Shown here one piece after another: positions 11,067 through 19,251 of a stretch of DNA of 64,000 bases. The notes beneath the pieces were generated by a model that made no database searches, had not been told where the DNA came from, and was given only the letters and a program-made list of their open reading frames with translations. Position numbers and translations under genes: made by a program. The DNA comes from Streptomyces flavofungini (lineage in GTDB: Bacteria > Actinomycetota > Actinomycetes > Streptomycetales > Streptomycetaceae). Within the stretch, counting starts at the first letter, position 1; every line of letters begins with the position of its first letter. The DNA lies in NCBI RefSeq assembly GCF_014650815.1, contig NZ_BMVR01000010.1:186001-250000 (forward strand), given 5' to 3'.

Positions 11067-11831
11067 ATGCCCCTTCTCGTACGCGCCGCCGCTCCCCGTC
11101 TCGACGACAGCGTCACCCTGGACCCGGCCCGCCCCCTGCGGGTCACGCACGCGCGCGGACCGCTGACCCTCGCCGTGGTGTCCATCGCCTGGGTACGGGC
11201 ACGGGACGACGCGGGCCGCGCGGCGCTGGGGGCCCGACACCTGTGCGCCGAGGAACGCGCCCGCGCCGCCGAACTCCCCGTGCCCAGACGGCGCGTGGAG
11301 TGGATGGCCGGGCGCCTCGCCGTGAAGCACGGCGTCAGCGCGTACCTGCGGCGGTACGACGGGCTGTCCGTACGCACCCGGGACGTGCGGGTCGGCGCGG
11401 TGGCCCGGGGCATCCGCGCGGGCAAGCCCACGGTGAACGCGCCCGTGGAGGTCGGCCTCACGCACTCCGGCGACCTGGCGGTGGCCGCGTGCGGGCCGCG
11501 TCCCGTCGGCATCGACCTGGAACGCACCCGCCAAGTGCCGCCGCCGCTCGCCGCGTTGCTGACCCCGGAGCCCGGCCCCGGCTGTCCCGTGCTCGACACC
11601 ATGCCGCTGTCGCTGCGCTGGGCCTGCAAGGAGGCCGTGCTCAAGCACCTCGGCTTCGGCCTGCGCGTCGACACCCGGGAGGTCGACCTCACGGCCTGGC
11701 ACCCCGACGGCCGCTTCTCCTGGCGCCCGGGACCCGGCCTGCGGCGGCACGCCCCCACGGCGACCGCCGCCCGCCTGGACAGCTGGGCCCGCGAGATCGA
11801 CGACTACTCACTTGCCCTCGTGTGGAGCTGA
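11067..11831 (+). CDS. redU: RedU-like 4'-phosphopantetheinyl transferase
   Basis: This Sfp-type enzyme transfers phosphopantetheine from CoA to the Ser of the carrier domains in RedL, RedN, RedO and the two ACPs. The 254-residue protein has the Sfp-type motifs: RRVEWMAGRLAVK, GLTHSGDLAVAAC, VGIDLERT with metal-binding acidic residues, and RWACKEAVLKHLG (WxxKEA). It starts 4 bp after the kinase-like gene and ends 13 bp before redV, within a tight plus-strand operon. Confidence 0.9.
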   Translation: MPLLVRAAAPRLDDSVTLDPARPLRVTHARGPLTLAVVSIAWVRARDDAGRAALGARHLCAEERARAAELPVPRRRVEWMAGRLAVKHGVSAYLRRYDGLSVRTRDVRVGAVARGIRAGKPTVNAPVEVGLTHSGDLAVAACGPRPVGIDLERTRQVPPPLAALLTPEPGPGCPVLDTMPLSLRWACKEAVLKHLGFGLRVDTREVDLTAWHPDGRFSWRPGPGLRRHAPTATAARLDSWAREIDDYSLALVWS

Positions 11832-11844
11832 GGAGAACACGACG

Positions 11845-13263
11845 ATGACCCCAGACCGGGCCGCCACCCCTGGTGCCCCCGCCGCCGAAGCCGCCGCCCC
11901 ACCCGCGACCCACCGCCTCCCCGACTTCGACGAGGCCCTGCGGGAGGCCGCCCGGATCGCCGTGCTCAGCCCCTCGTCCCACAACTGCCAGCCGTGGGCG
12001 GTGGCGTGGGCGCGGAGCGCGGAGTCACGTGCGGCCGCCGCGCGGCTGGTGGACGGGGAGGCCGAGGCGTCCGGCGTTCCGGCCCCCGGGGGCGGGCGCG
12101 GCGACGGAACGTACCAGTACCTCGTCCTGGGGCTCGACCGGAGCCGGGAGCTGCGGTCTCTGCCCGCCCACGCCGTCGAGATGCTGCTCAGCTGCGGCCT
12201 GTACTGGCAGCTCCTGCTGCGGGCCCTGGAGGCGCTGGGCTGGTCGGCGGACGCCCTGCACTTCGCGGAGGGCACGCTGGACGCGGGGACGGCACGGGGT
12301 GCCGAACCGCCCGGGACCGCGTGGCCCGGGTCGTGGACGGCGCTGTGTGTGGCGCGGCTGCGGAGGCGGGACGGGGAGGGGGCTGGCGCCGAAGCCCGGG
12401 ACGGGGCTGGTGCCGGGGCCACGACCGGTGCCGGGGCTGGTGCCGGAACCGATGCCGGTGCCGGGGCGGCGACCGTGCCCGGTGCCGAGGCCGAAACCCA
12501 CCCCGCCGACCGGGACGGCGGCGCGGAGCTGCGTACCCTGCGCGCCGCCGCCCGCGCCCGCCGCACCAACCGCGCCCCCTACCTGACCCAACCCGTCCGG
12601 CCCGCCCTCCTGGACGGCCTGCTCGCCCCCTCGGGATGCGCGGCGGCCCGCGACGCCGACGTCACCGTGCGGCACCTGACGTCCGGCGCCGACCGTGCCG
12701 CGTTCGCCGACTTCGTGGCCGCGCACGGCGGCCGGGACTTCAGCCACCGCGAGGCCTGGCGCGAGACGCACGCGTACCTGCGGGCCGACCGCGCCGAGGC
12801 CACCGCCTGCGGCGACGGGTTCGCGCTGGACCAGCTCTTCGGGCCGCTGTCGTGGCCGAGCAGGCTGGCGCTGCGGGCCGCGCTCGCGCCCGCGACCATG
12901 CGGTTGCTCGGTCCCGTCGGCTACGACCGGCTCGTCGGCCGGAGCCTCGCCCGCGGCCTCGCCCGGATGGTGCGGCCGACGCCCGTCGTGGTCGCCATGA
13001 GCTTCGGGCGGACGGAGCCGACGCTCGCGGACGCCGTCAAGGGCGGAGCGCGACTGGCCGATTACTGGCTGTGCGCGACCACGGCGGGACTCGCCCTGCA
13101 CCCCGTGAGCGTCGTGCTCCAGCACGAAGACCTGCGGGCGGCCTTCCAGTCGAGCCTCCGGATCCCGGGACGGGCGTTCTTCGTGAGCCGCCTCGGCTGG
13201 CCCGTCACCGAGTTCCCGCCCTCCCCACGCCGCCCTGCTGACGCACATCTGCGGAGGATCTGA
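11845..13263 (+). CDS. redV: RedV-like nitroreductase-family protein, unknown role
   Basis: The 472-residue protein resembles the flavin nitroreductase-like family: an N-terminal EAARIAVLSPSSHNCQPW segment, a middle RTNRAPYLTQPVRPALLDGLL segment and a C-terminal CATTAGLALHPVSVVLQ segment. Its role in prodiginine synthesis is not established to my knowledge; a redox function is inference. A Gly/Ala/Thr-rich low-complexity stretch (about residues 180-215) separates the halves. ATG 11845 was chosen because AGGAG lies upstream and the frame before it overlaps redU. Synteny places it between redU and redZ. Confidence 0.82.
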   Translation: MTPDRAATPGAPAAEAAAPPATHRLPDFDEALREAARIAVLSPSSHNCQPWAVAWARSAESRAAAARLVDGEAEASGVPAPGGGRGDGTYQYLVLGLDRSRELRSLPAHAVEMLLSCGLYWQLLLRALEALGWSADALHFAEGTLDAGTARGAEPPGTAWPGSWTALCVARLRRRDGEGAGAEARDGAGAGATTGAGAGAGTDAGAGAATVPGAEAETHPADRDGGAELRTLRAAARARRTNRAPYLTQPVRPALLDGLLAPSGCAAARDADVTVRHLTSGADRAAFADFVAAHGGRDFSHREAWRETHAYLRADRAEATACGDGFALDQLFGPLSWPSRLALRAALAPATMRLLGPVGYDRLVGRSLARGLARMVRPTPVVVAMSFGRTEPTLADAVKGGARLADYWLCATTAGLALHPVSVVLQHEDLRAAFQSSLRIPGRAFFVSRLGWPVTEFPPSPRRPADAHLRRI

Positions 13264-13691
13264 GTTTCCCGTCACGCCGTTTCGAGCCATTCTCATGCTT
13301 CTTCCAATAATCCTCGCCCAGAGGGTAGTTGCGCCCACATACTGTTGCAGTGCGGACGGCATATTCCGCACCCGTGAGTCTGCCCTGATACGCCGCGAGA
13401 GGGGGCGTACGGGAGCGGAAAACGCAGATTCGAACAGTAGCTGGATGCGTTTACGGGCAGCAGCGACGAGGGGTACCCGAAGGCACATGGTCGTGTCATT
13501 CAAAGGGGGGGGCAGCGAGATGGGGAACTGCTGTAGGGGGCACCTGCTGGAAGTCACTCCCGGGCCGGGGAGGCCGGCCCGTCCGGACGTGATGCCGTGA
13601 CGAGAGGAACGGGAAGGACAGGAGGAACGGTCCGGTGCGACCGGCGCGGCAGCGGCCCGCAGCCGGGCCAGACGCGGTGAGGCGGCGATCC
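13264..13691. other. Intergenic region upstream of redZ with a 6-bp dyad
   Basis: This region of about 430 bp between redV and redZ is less GC-rich in its first half. It carries a dyad GTGCGG at 13350-13355 and CCGCAC at 13366-13371 with a 10-base AT-containing centre, which could be an operator or an mRNA hairpin. A strong Shine-Dalgarno (AGGAGGA, about 13619) stands 9 nt before GTG 13635, an alternative redZ start. Short ORFs on either strand here lack convincing codon bias. Confidence 0.5.
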
Positions 13692-14366
13692 ATGAAGATC
13701 CGCGTCCTGGTGTGCTGCGACGAGTCGATCATGTCCGCGGCGATGCGCGCGCTGCTCGACCAGCAGCCCGACTTCGAGGTCCTCGGCTTCACCACGGGCC
13801 GTGAATCCGCCGCCGCCGTAGCCGAGTTGGCGCCCCACGTCATGATCGTGGTGGCCCCGGCGCTCGGCCTGGACGACAGCCGTGAACTCGCGGAGCTCGC
13901 CGCCCTGACGAAGATAGTCCTCATCGCCAAGGCCGAGTCCGCGCACCGCTCCGTCGAGGCCCTGTGCGTCGGCGTCAGAGCGGTCCTCGCCCCGGACTCC
14001 TCGGCGGACGACCTCATCCACGTGCTGCGCACGGTGAGCGCGGGCGCCTCGATGGTGATGCCGGCCGCCGCCCGGCGCAGCCTCCAACGCCTGCCCCAGC
14101 AGGGGCGTTCGGGCACCACCGGGCGCCGGGCCGCCGACCTCACGCCCCGCGAGTCCGAGGTGATCGTCCTGCTCGCCCAGGGGAAGTCCAACGCGGAAGT
14201 CGCCGAAAAGCTGTCGGTGTCCCTGGCGACCGTCCGGTCCCACGTTCACCATGTGCTCCGAAAGATGGGTGTGAGCACACGCGCCCAAGCGGTCGCCATT
14301 GCCTATGAAACAGGTTTGATGGCGACAATCGGGCGGACCGCTGAATTCCGCGGACAAGAGGGTTGA
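13692..14366 (+). CDS. redZ: RedZ-like orphan atypical response regulator (LuxR/NarL type)
   Basis: RedZ activates redD transcription in S. coelicolor. The 224-residue protein has an N-terminal receiver-like domain and a C-terminal LuxR HTH (TPRESEVIVLLAQGKSNAEV, SLATVRSHVHHVLRKMGV). The phosphorylation pocket is degenerate: the start reads CCDES and the normal phospho-acceptor strand reads MIVVAPALG with no Asp, so phosphorylation is unlikely. Atypical receivers of this kind are known to sense end products. There is no TTA codon, whereas S. coelicolor redZ is known for one. ATG 13692 was chosen because the receiver begins there. GTG 13635 has a better Shine-Dalgarno and would add 19 residues. 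No cognate kinase gene is adjacent. Confidence 0.9.
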   Translation: MKIRVLVCCDESIMSAAMRALLDQQPDFEVLGFTTGRESAAAVAELAPHVMIVVAPALGLDDSRELAELAALTKIVLIAKAESAHRSVEALCVGVRAVLAPDSSADDLIHVLRTVSAGASMVMPAAARRSLQRLPQQGRSGTTGRRAADLTPRESEVIVLLAQGKSNAEVAEKLSVSLATVRSHVHHVLRKMGVSTRAQAVAIAYETGLMATIGRTAEFRGQEG

Positions 14367-14439
14367 ACGGGACGCACCGACGAAGAACGGGCGGGCCCGT
14401 CCGGAAAAGAAGCCGCCCCGGTATTCCGTATCGCAAAAA

Positions 14440-14829
14440 TTATCGAGAGCGGTATCCGGGCCCCACGCGATCGCCGGTCAACTCGGCCACCACCGTGGCC
14501 ATCTTCTCGAATTCGGCGACCAGTCCGCGGAAAGTGTCGGACTGCATATCGCGTTCGAAGTCCGCTCGGGCGGTCACTTCGATGACCTCGAAGTACTCGC
14601 CGGGCGACGCGGCACCGGCGTCCGTGACGCGCTGCACGGCGAACGCCACCACCCCCGGCAGCCGCGGACAGGCCGCGTAGTCGACGTCCCGGACCCAGGA
14701 CTCGAACCGCTCCGGGTCCACGCCGCCGAGCAGCCGGATGCGGTGCACGATGACCGTGGTGGCGGCGGGCGGCGCGTGGGCGCCGTCCCGCGCGGGGTGG
14801 GGTGTGTCGGGCGACATGGTGAATGACAT
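14440..14829 (-). CDS. redY: RedY-like small protein, unknown function
   Basis: A 129-residue protein with predicted alpha/beta-barrel-like segments (TTVIVHRIRLLGG, FESWVRDVDYAACPRLPGV, EYFEVIEVTARADFERDM). This matches the RedY type in position and length; the role in prodiginine synthesis is unclear. It is convergent with redZ and follows redW after 80 bp on the same strand, probably as the last gene of redX-redW-redY. The start is uncertain: ATG 14829 and ATG 14817 are both in frame and neither has a strong Shine-Dalgarno. Confidence 0.8.
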   Translation of the reverse strand: MSFTMSPDTPHPARDGAHAPPAATTVIVHRIRLLGGVDPERFESWVRDVDYAACPRLPGVVAFAVQRVTDAGAASPGEYFEVIEVTARADFERDMQSDTFRGLVAEFEKMATVVAELTGDRVGPGYRSR

Positions 14830-14864
14830 CCCGTCAGTCAGGGGCGTGGTGTCCGTCAGGTTGT

Positions 14865-14896
14865 GGTGCCGGTCAGGAGTGGTGCCGGTCAGGAGT
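14865..14896. repeat. Perfect 16-bp tandem duplication between redW and redY
   Basis: The sequence ggtgccggtcaggagt occurs twice back to back (14865-14880, 14881-14896). The short gap also holds five GTCAG copies on the plus strand (14833, 14855, 14872, 14888, 14909), spaced 22, 17, 16 and 21 bp. This half-motif is also present in the heptamer arrays at 8218-8353, but here it does not face a downstream plus-strand gene. Confidence 0.7.
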
Positions 14897-14909
14897 GACG
14901 CCCGTACGG

Positions 14910-16115
14910 TCAGTGCCTTCCGCCCGAGCGGCGGTTGCCGCCCAGGCCGAGGGCGCGGGCGATGTTGTTCTTCTGGATCTCATTGGTCCCGGAGAAGATG
15001 CGCGAAGGCAAGGCGTCCCGCAGCAGCGTCTCGGCGTCACCGCCCGTCAGGACGCCCAGCGCGCCCCGCAGTTGGATCGCGTCGAGACCGATCCGTACGG
15101 CCGCCTCGCTGACGGCGAGCTTCGCGAGCGCGGGCGCGACCTCGTCCTCGCTGCCCCGCGCCAGGCCCCGCGCCGCCTCCTGGAGCAGCAGCCGCGCCGA
15201 CTCCAGGGCCAGCGTCATGTCGACGACGCGATGACTCACCGCCTGGAAGCCGCCGATGGGCACACCGAACTGCTCGCGCTCCTTGACGTACGCGACCGTG
15301 GACTCCAGGACGCGCCGCATCGCGCCGAGGTACGCCGCGAACAGGCAGGTGCGCTCCCACTTCATGGACCCCGCGAACACGCTCGCGCCCGCGCCCTCCG
15401 CGCCCAGGACCCGGCTCGCGGGCACCACGCACCCGTCCAGGCGCACATCGGCCGTCGGCGAGCCGCGCAGCCCCACCTTGTCGTACGCGGGCCCGACCGT
15501 GAGCCCCGGCGTGTCGGCCTCGACGACGAACGCCGTCAGGCCGAAGAAGCCACCGCCGGGCGCGGTCGCCGCCTGCACCACGAACACGTCCGCGACGGGC
15601 GCGTTCGTCGTGAACGCCTTGGCGCCGTCGAGGACGTAGTGGTCGCCCTCCCGCACCGCCCGCGTGCGCAGCGCGAGGGTGTCCGAACCGGCCTCCGGCT
15701 CCGTGATGGAGTGCGCGGCGATCCGCTCGCCCGAACACAGCGCGGGCAGCCACGCCTGCTTCTGCCGCTCCGTGCCGAACTCCACGATCGGCATCACCGC
15801 GGCGAACAGATGCGCCGCCACGGAGAACGCGAACCCGGTGTCCGGGGAGCCGTAGCCGAGCGCCTCCAGGACGGCCGCGGCCGTCACCGCGTCCAGGCCG
15901 CTGCCGCCGTACCGCTCCGGCACCACACTGCCGACCAGGCCCTGCCCGCCCGCGAGCAGCCAGCGCCGCCGGAACTCGGCACGGTCGAACGACGTGGGTA
16001 CGTCGCCGAGTTCGCGCCGCGCGAAGGCCTCGACCATGCGGCACATCTCCGCGGCTTCGGCAGCTGTCCCGATGGTGGCGGATGTGTCGGCGTCGGCGTC
16101 GAAGGACAAGCTCAT
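14910..16115 (-). CDS. redW: RedW-like prolyl-S-PCP dehydrogenase (acyl-CoA dehydrogenase family)
   Basis: RedW oxidises prolyl-S-RedO by four electrons to pyrrolyl-2-carboxyl-S-RedO using FAD. The 401-residue protein has acyl-CoA dehydrogenase motifs: VPERYGGSGLDAV, SITEPEAGSDTLALRTRA, the YDKVGLRGSPTADV segment and a C-terminal GTNEIQKNNIARALGLGG. ATG 16115 overlaps the redX stop by 4 bp (ATGA), so expression is coupled to redX. Function is assigned from family plus co-occurrence with redM and redO. Confidence 0.92.
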   Translation of the reverse strand: MSLSFDADADTSATIGTAAEAAEMCRMVEAFARRELGDVPTSFDRAEFRRRWLLAGGQGLVGSVVPERYGGSGLDAVTAAAVLEALGYGSPDTGFAFSVAAHLFAAVMPIVEFGTERQKQAWLPALCSGERIAAHSITEPEAGSDTLALRTRAVREGDHYVLDGAKAFTTNAPVADVFVVQAATAPGGGFFGLTAFVVEADTPGLTVGPAYDKVGLRGSPTADVRLDGCVVPASRVLGAEGAGASVFAGSMKWERTCLFAAYLGAMRRVLESTVAYVKEREQFGVPIGGFQAVSHRVVDMTLALESARLLLQEAARGLARGSEDEVAPALAKLAVSEAAVRIGLDAIQLRGALGVLTGGDAETLLRDALPSRIFSGTNEIQKNNIARALGLGGNRRSGGRH

Positions 16116-19012
16116 CGTGGTCCGGACCCTTCCTCGCGGTGCTCCTCTACGAGCACGTGGTAGTTGATGCCGCCGGTGCCGAAGGAGCTGACGGCCGCCC
16201 GCCGCGGCCTGCCCGGCGGCCGGGTCCACGGCTCCGCCTCGGTGCGGATCTCGGCGGGGATGGCGGCGAGGCCGAGCGCCGGATTGAGCGTGCGCAGCAG
16301 CGTGTTGGGCGGCAGGGTCCCGGCGCGCAGGGCGAGCAGCGTGCGCAGCAGCCCGGCGCTGCCCGCCGCCGCGAAGGTGTGCCCGAAGAACGACTTCGCC
16401 GAGCCGATGCGCAGCGGCTCCGCCCGCGGCCCGCCCGCGTACAGGCGCGCCGCCGCCGCGATCTCGACCCGGTCGCCGACCTTCGTGCCGGTGCCGTGCG
16501 CCTCCAGGTAGTCGACCGTGCAGGGCTCGAAGTCGACCTGGGCGAAGGCGCGTTGCATGGCGCGCACCTGGCCCGCGACGTCCGGTGCGATGAGCGACTT
16601 GGCGTCGTTGGACGCGCCGACGGCACGGATCACGCCGTGCACGGTGTCTCCGTCGCGCCGCGCGTCGTCGTACCGCTTCAGCAGGAACAGCCCGCAGCCG
16701 TCCCCCGGCGTGAAACCGTCGGCACCCGCGTCGAACGGCGCGTTCCTGCTGTGCGACAGGAGGCCGAGCGCCGAGCACAGCACCATGTCCCGTACGTTGC
16801 AGGCCAGTTCGACGCCGCCCGCGACGGCGTAGTCCGCCGCGCCGGAGCGCAGCGCGCCGACGGCGATGTCGAGTGCGGCGAGCGACGACGCGCAGGCCGC
16901 CTCCACGGCGAGCGGGACCGCGTCGAGCCCGTACTCGTTGGCGAGCAGCGCGGCGACGCCGCTGGCCAGACAGCCGTCGAGGAGCGCGGGCGGCAGGCCG
17001 TCGGCGACCCGCCCGGTCCGCTCCCGCAGCCGTTCGAGGAGCTTCTTGCGGCCCAGCGGGGACAGCCCGGCGAGCGCCGGGAGCCCCACGACCGTGTCGT
17101 CCAGGCCGTCGAGGGCGAGATCCGCGTGGGCGCGCCGCTCGCGCGTCAGCCCCAGCGTGCCGCCGACCGCGACCACCCCGCGCCCCGCGAGCGCGTGGCG
17201 CGGCGCGAAGAGTTCGGCGGCGACGGCGAGCGCGAGCCGCTGCGCGCCGTCGAGCGCCGCGTACCGGGGCGGCAGCACCGCCAGGTCCTCCGGCGGCTCG
17301 GCGGGCACCGGTACGTGCCCGCCCTGGTCGGTGTACGAGTGGGTGAGGCTGAGGGCGCCGGGGGAGTAGTACAGCTCCCGGTCGAGCACCGCCTCCGGCA
17401 CGGGCCCGATCCGGGTCCGGCCCGAGTCCACGACGCGCCAGAACCCGGCGGCGTCCGCGGCCCCGGCGAAGCGCCCGCCGAGGCCGACCACCGCGACGGG
17501 CACGGCCCGGGTGGCCGAGGCCCAGGCGCGGCGGGCGCGTCCCCGGGGGGCCGGGTGGTTTCCGGGTCCGGGCTCCGCCGCCCGCGGGGCGGGGTGCTCC
17601 TCCAGTACGAGGTGGCTGAACGTGCCGGTGAGGGAGGCGCCTTGGACCACGGCTCGGCGTGGCGTGTCGGGTCGTACGCCTGACGGCCAGGGCGCGCCCG
17701 GCTCCGGGTGCCGGGTCGCCGTGCCGTCCGACTCGGCGCTTGAGCCGAGGGGTTGGCCAGGGTAGTGGCCGTGGTGCAGGGCCAGGGCGACCTTGGTGAG
17801 GGAGGCGAGGCCCGCGTGCGCGAAGGCGCGGCCGTCGCCGGTGCCGAGGACGGGGGCGTCCGAGGGGTGGTGCGCTGTGCCGGTCGCGGCTTCGTGGTGG
17901 GTGGTGACGCTGGTGTCTGCGGTGTCTGCGGTGTCTGCGGTGTCTGCGGTGTCTGCGGTGTCTGCGGTGTCTGCGGCGACGGTGGCGACGGTGGCGACGG
18001 TGGCGACGGTGGTGTCGGCTGTGGCTGAGGCTGTGGTGACGGCGGAGTCCACGTACTCGACGTACTGCACGGTCTCCGCGTCGACCCCCGCCGCCCGCAG
18101 TGATTCCCTGGCCGCCCGCTGCCACAGCTCGGCGGAGCGGGACGGGCGGAAGCAGCCGGGCTGCGGATCGTGGTGCAGGGTGCAGTCGAGGATCGTGGCG
18201 TAGACGCGGTCCTGGTCGCGGACGGCGTCCGAGAGCCGTTTGAGGAGGACGGCGCCGACGCCTTCGGTGAGGGGGCGTAGGGGGCGTGCGGAGGGCGGCT
18301 CGTCGGCGCCGGGTGACCGTCCGGCCCCTGGCGGCTGCCCGGCCCCGGGCCGCCCCTTCGCCGCCAACGCCCATGCCACGTAAGGATGTTCGTCCCGCTG
18401 CCCCGCGAGCACGAGCACCGCGTCCGACCCCTCGGCCCGCAACTGCCCGAGCGCGTGGGCGAGGGCCACGAACGACGTGGCCTCAGCGGACTCGACGGCG
18501 AGGGTACGGCCGTGCAGCTTGAAGGCCGCCGCGATCCGTGCCGGGATGGTGCTGGCCATCTCGCCGACCCGGTCGTGCGGCGACCCGCCGAGCCGCCGCG
18601 TGAGCCGCCCGCGCAGCTCGGCCCCGGCGCGCGCGGCGCTGTCCGGTTCGGCGCCCGCCGCGACGGCCGCGCGCTCCACCTCGCGGGCGTACCGGGGCAG
18701 TTCGACCCGCAGGGCGTTCGCGTGCTGCCGGTCGAGGGCGAAGCACAGACCGGCGACGACGTCGGTGCGCTCGGCGGGCAGCGGCCGCTCCGGATGGCCC
18801 GCGTCGGCCAGGCACCGGCGGGCCGCCTCCAGCATCAGCAACTGCATCCGGTTCATGGACCTGGCCTGCATCGGCGGGATGCCGAATCGGGCGACGTCCA
18901 CCACGACGTCGTCGAGCGTGCCCGGGTCGAGCGCCGCGACACCCACGATGGCGACGGGCTCCCCGGGCCGGACGGGCGCGGCGCGCCGGGGTGGTTGCGG
19001 ATCTGACGTCAT
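16112..19012 (-). CDS. redX: RedX-like ketosynthase with N-terminal inactive KS (CLF-like) half
   Basis: RedX (PigJ in Serratia) condenses pyrrolyl-2-carboxyl-PCP with malonyl-ACP of RedN. The 966-residue protein has two KS-like halves. The N-terminal half reads VESAEATSF at the nucleophile position, so Cys is replaced by Glu177, as in chain-length-factor-like partners. The C-terminal half is catalytic: Cys707 in VEAACASSL, His in EAHGTGTKVGD and His in KSFFGHTFAAAG. Between them lies a low-complexity insert of TVA and ADT triplets. ATG 19012 is used; GTG 19015 just upstream is better spaced from AGGAG. It heads redX-redW-redY and has a heptamer array in its promoter region. Confidence 0.92.
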   Translation of the reverse strand: MTSDPQPPRRAAPVRPGEPVAIVGVAALDPGTLDDVVVDVARFGIPPMQARSMNRMQLLMLEAARRCLADAGHPERPLPAERTDVVAGLCFALDRQHANALRVELPRYAREVERAAVAAGAEPDSAARAGAELRGRLTRRLGGSPHDRVGEMASTIPARIAAAFKLHGRTLAVESAEATSFVALAHALGQLRAEGSDAVLVLAGQRDEHPYVAWALAAKGRPGAGQPPGAGRSPGADEPPSARPLRPLTEGVGAVLLKRLSDAVRDQDRVYATILDCTLHHDPQPGCFRPSRSAELWQRAARESLRAAGVDAETVQYVEYVDSAVTTASATADTTVATVATVATVAADTADTADTADTADTADTADTSVTTHHEAATGTAHHPSDAPVLGTGDGRAFAHAGLASLTKVALALHHGHYPGQPLGSSAESDGTATRHPEPGAPWPSGVRPDTPRRAVVQGASLTGTFSHLVLEEHPAPRAAEPGPGNHPAPRGRARRAWASATRAVPVAVVGLGGRFAGAADAAGFWRVVDSGRTRIGPVPEAVLDRELYYSPGALSLTHSYTDQGGHVPVPAEPPEDLAVLPPRYAALDGAQRLALAVAAELFAPRHALAGRGVVAVGGTLGLTRERRAHADLALDGLDDTVVGLPALAGLSPLGRKKLLERLRERTGRVADGLPPALLDGCLASGVAALLANEYGLDAVPLAVEAACASSLAALDIAVGALRSGAADYAVAGGVELACNVRDMVLCSALGLLSHSRNAPFDAGADGFTPGDGCGLFLLKRYDDARRDGDTVHGVIRAVGASNDAKSLIAPDVAGQVRAMQRAFAQVDFEPCTVDYLEAHGTGTKVGDRVEIAAAARLYAGGPRAEPLRIGSAKSFFGHTFAAAGSAGLLRTLLALRAGTLPPNTLLRTLNPALGLAAIPAEIRTEAEPWTRPPGRPRRAAVSSFGTGGINYHVLVEEHREEGSGPR
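17912..18010 (-). repeat. Two adjoining 9-bp coding repeats in redX (7 x ADT, 4 x TVA)
   Basis: Seven perfect copies of ggtgtctgc (17912-17974) are followed directly by four perfect copies of ggcgacggt (17975-18010). On the coding strand they encode Ala-Asp-Thr and Thr-Val-Ala units within the N-terminal KS-like half of RedX. The 9-bp period keeps the frame whatever the copy number, and the perfect units imply recent expansion. Confidence 0.92.
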
Positions 19013-19251
19013 CACGCGGCTGCTCCTGCGGTCGCCGAACCAGATGTTCTACCTGGCAATGAGTTCTCGTTCACGGCACTGCTGACGCCACTGCTGGCGG
19101 CACTGCTCACGGCACCGTCGACAGGCACTGTTCGCGGCGCGACGAAATCCCTCCCGCCGCCCCGGGAAGTGCCCACGGAGTGCCCCCCCGAGTCACACTT
19201 CAAGAAGTGGGACCCCTGAGGTGAAATCGTTCCCATGGCGGTCCCGGAGAT
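19013..19251. promoter_or_regulatory. redX promoter region with a five-unit direct-repeat array and a dyad
   Basis: Between redD (ends 19252) and redX (starts 19012) the plus strand carries CACTGCT at 19077, 19089 and 19101, CACCGTC at 19113 and CACTGTT at 19126, a near-perfect 12-bp period. In another register this gives TGCTGAC (19080), TGCTGGC (19092) and TGCTCAC (19104), the heptamer seen upstream of redP, in the same orientation relative to a minus-strand gene. A dyad CACTTC-AA-GAAGTG lies at 19196-19209. The array is a candidate site for RedD or another SARP, though 12-bp spacing differs from the usual 11. Confidence 0.6.

Noticed and set aside
8741..11758. A 1,005-residue minus-strand frame over redR, the kinase-like gene and redU
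   Set aside because: No motif is seen in this frame, and three motif-bearing genes occupy the plus strand.
13293..13499. Small minus-strand ORF upstream of redZ
   Set aside because: Codon use is atypical and no Shine-Dalgarno or homology is recognisable; the region is better read as a promoter.
14387..14400. ACGGGC-GG-GCCCGT dyad between the convergent redZ and redY genes as a terminator
   Set aside because: A 2-base loop is too tight for a stable hairpin and no T tract follows.
17912..18010. Tandem repeats read as a possible CRISPR array
   Set aside because: The 9-bp units are contiguous with no spacers and lie in frame within redX; no cas genes are present.
17753..18028. Plus-strand ORF with CGVCGV and GGDGGD repeats
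   Set aside because: The repeats are the complement of the ADT/TVA codon repeats of redX and have no independent support.
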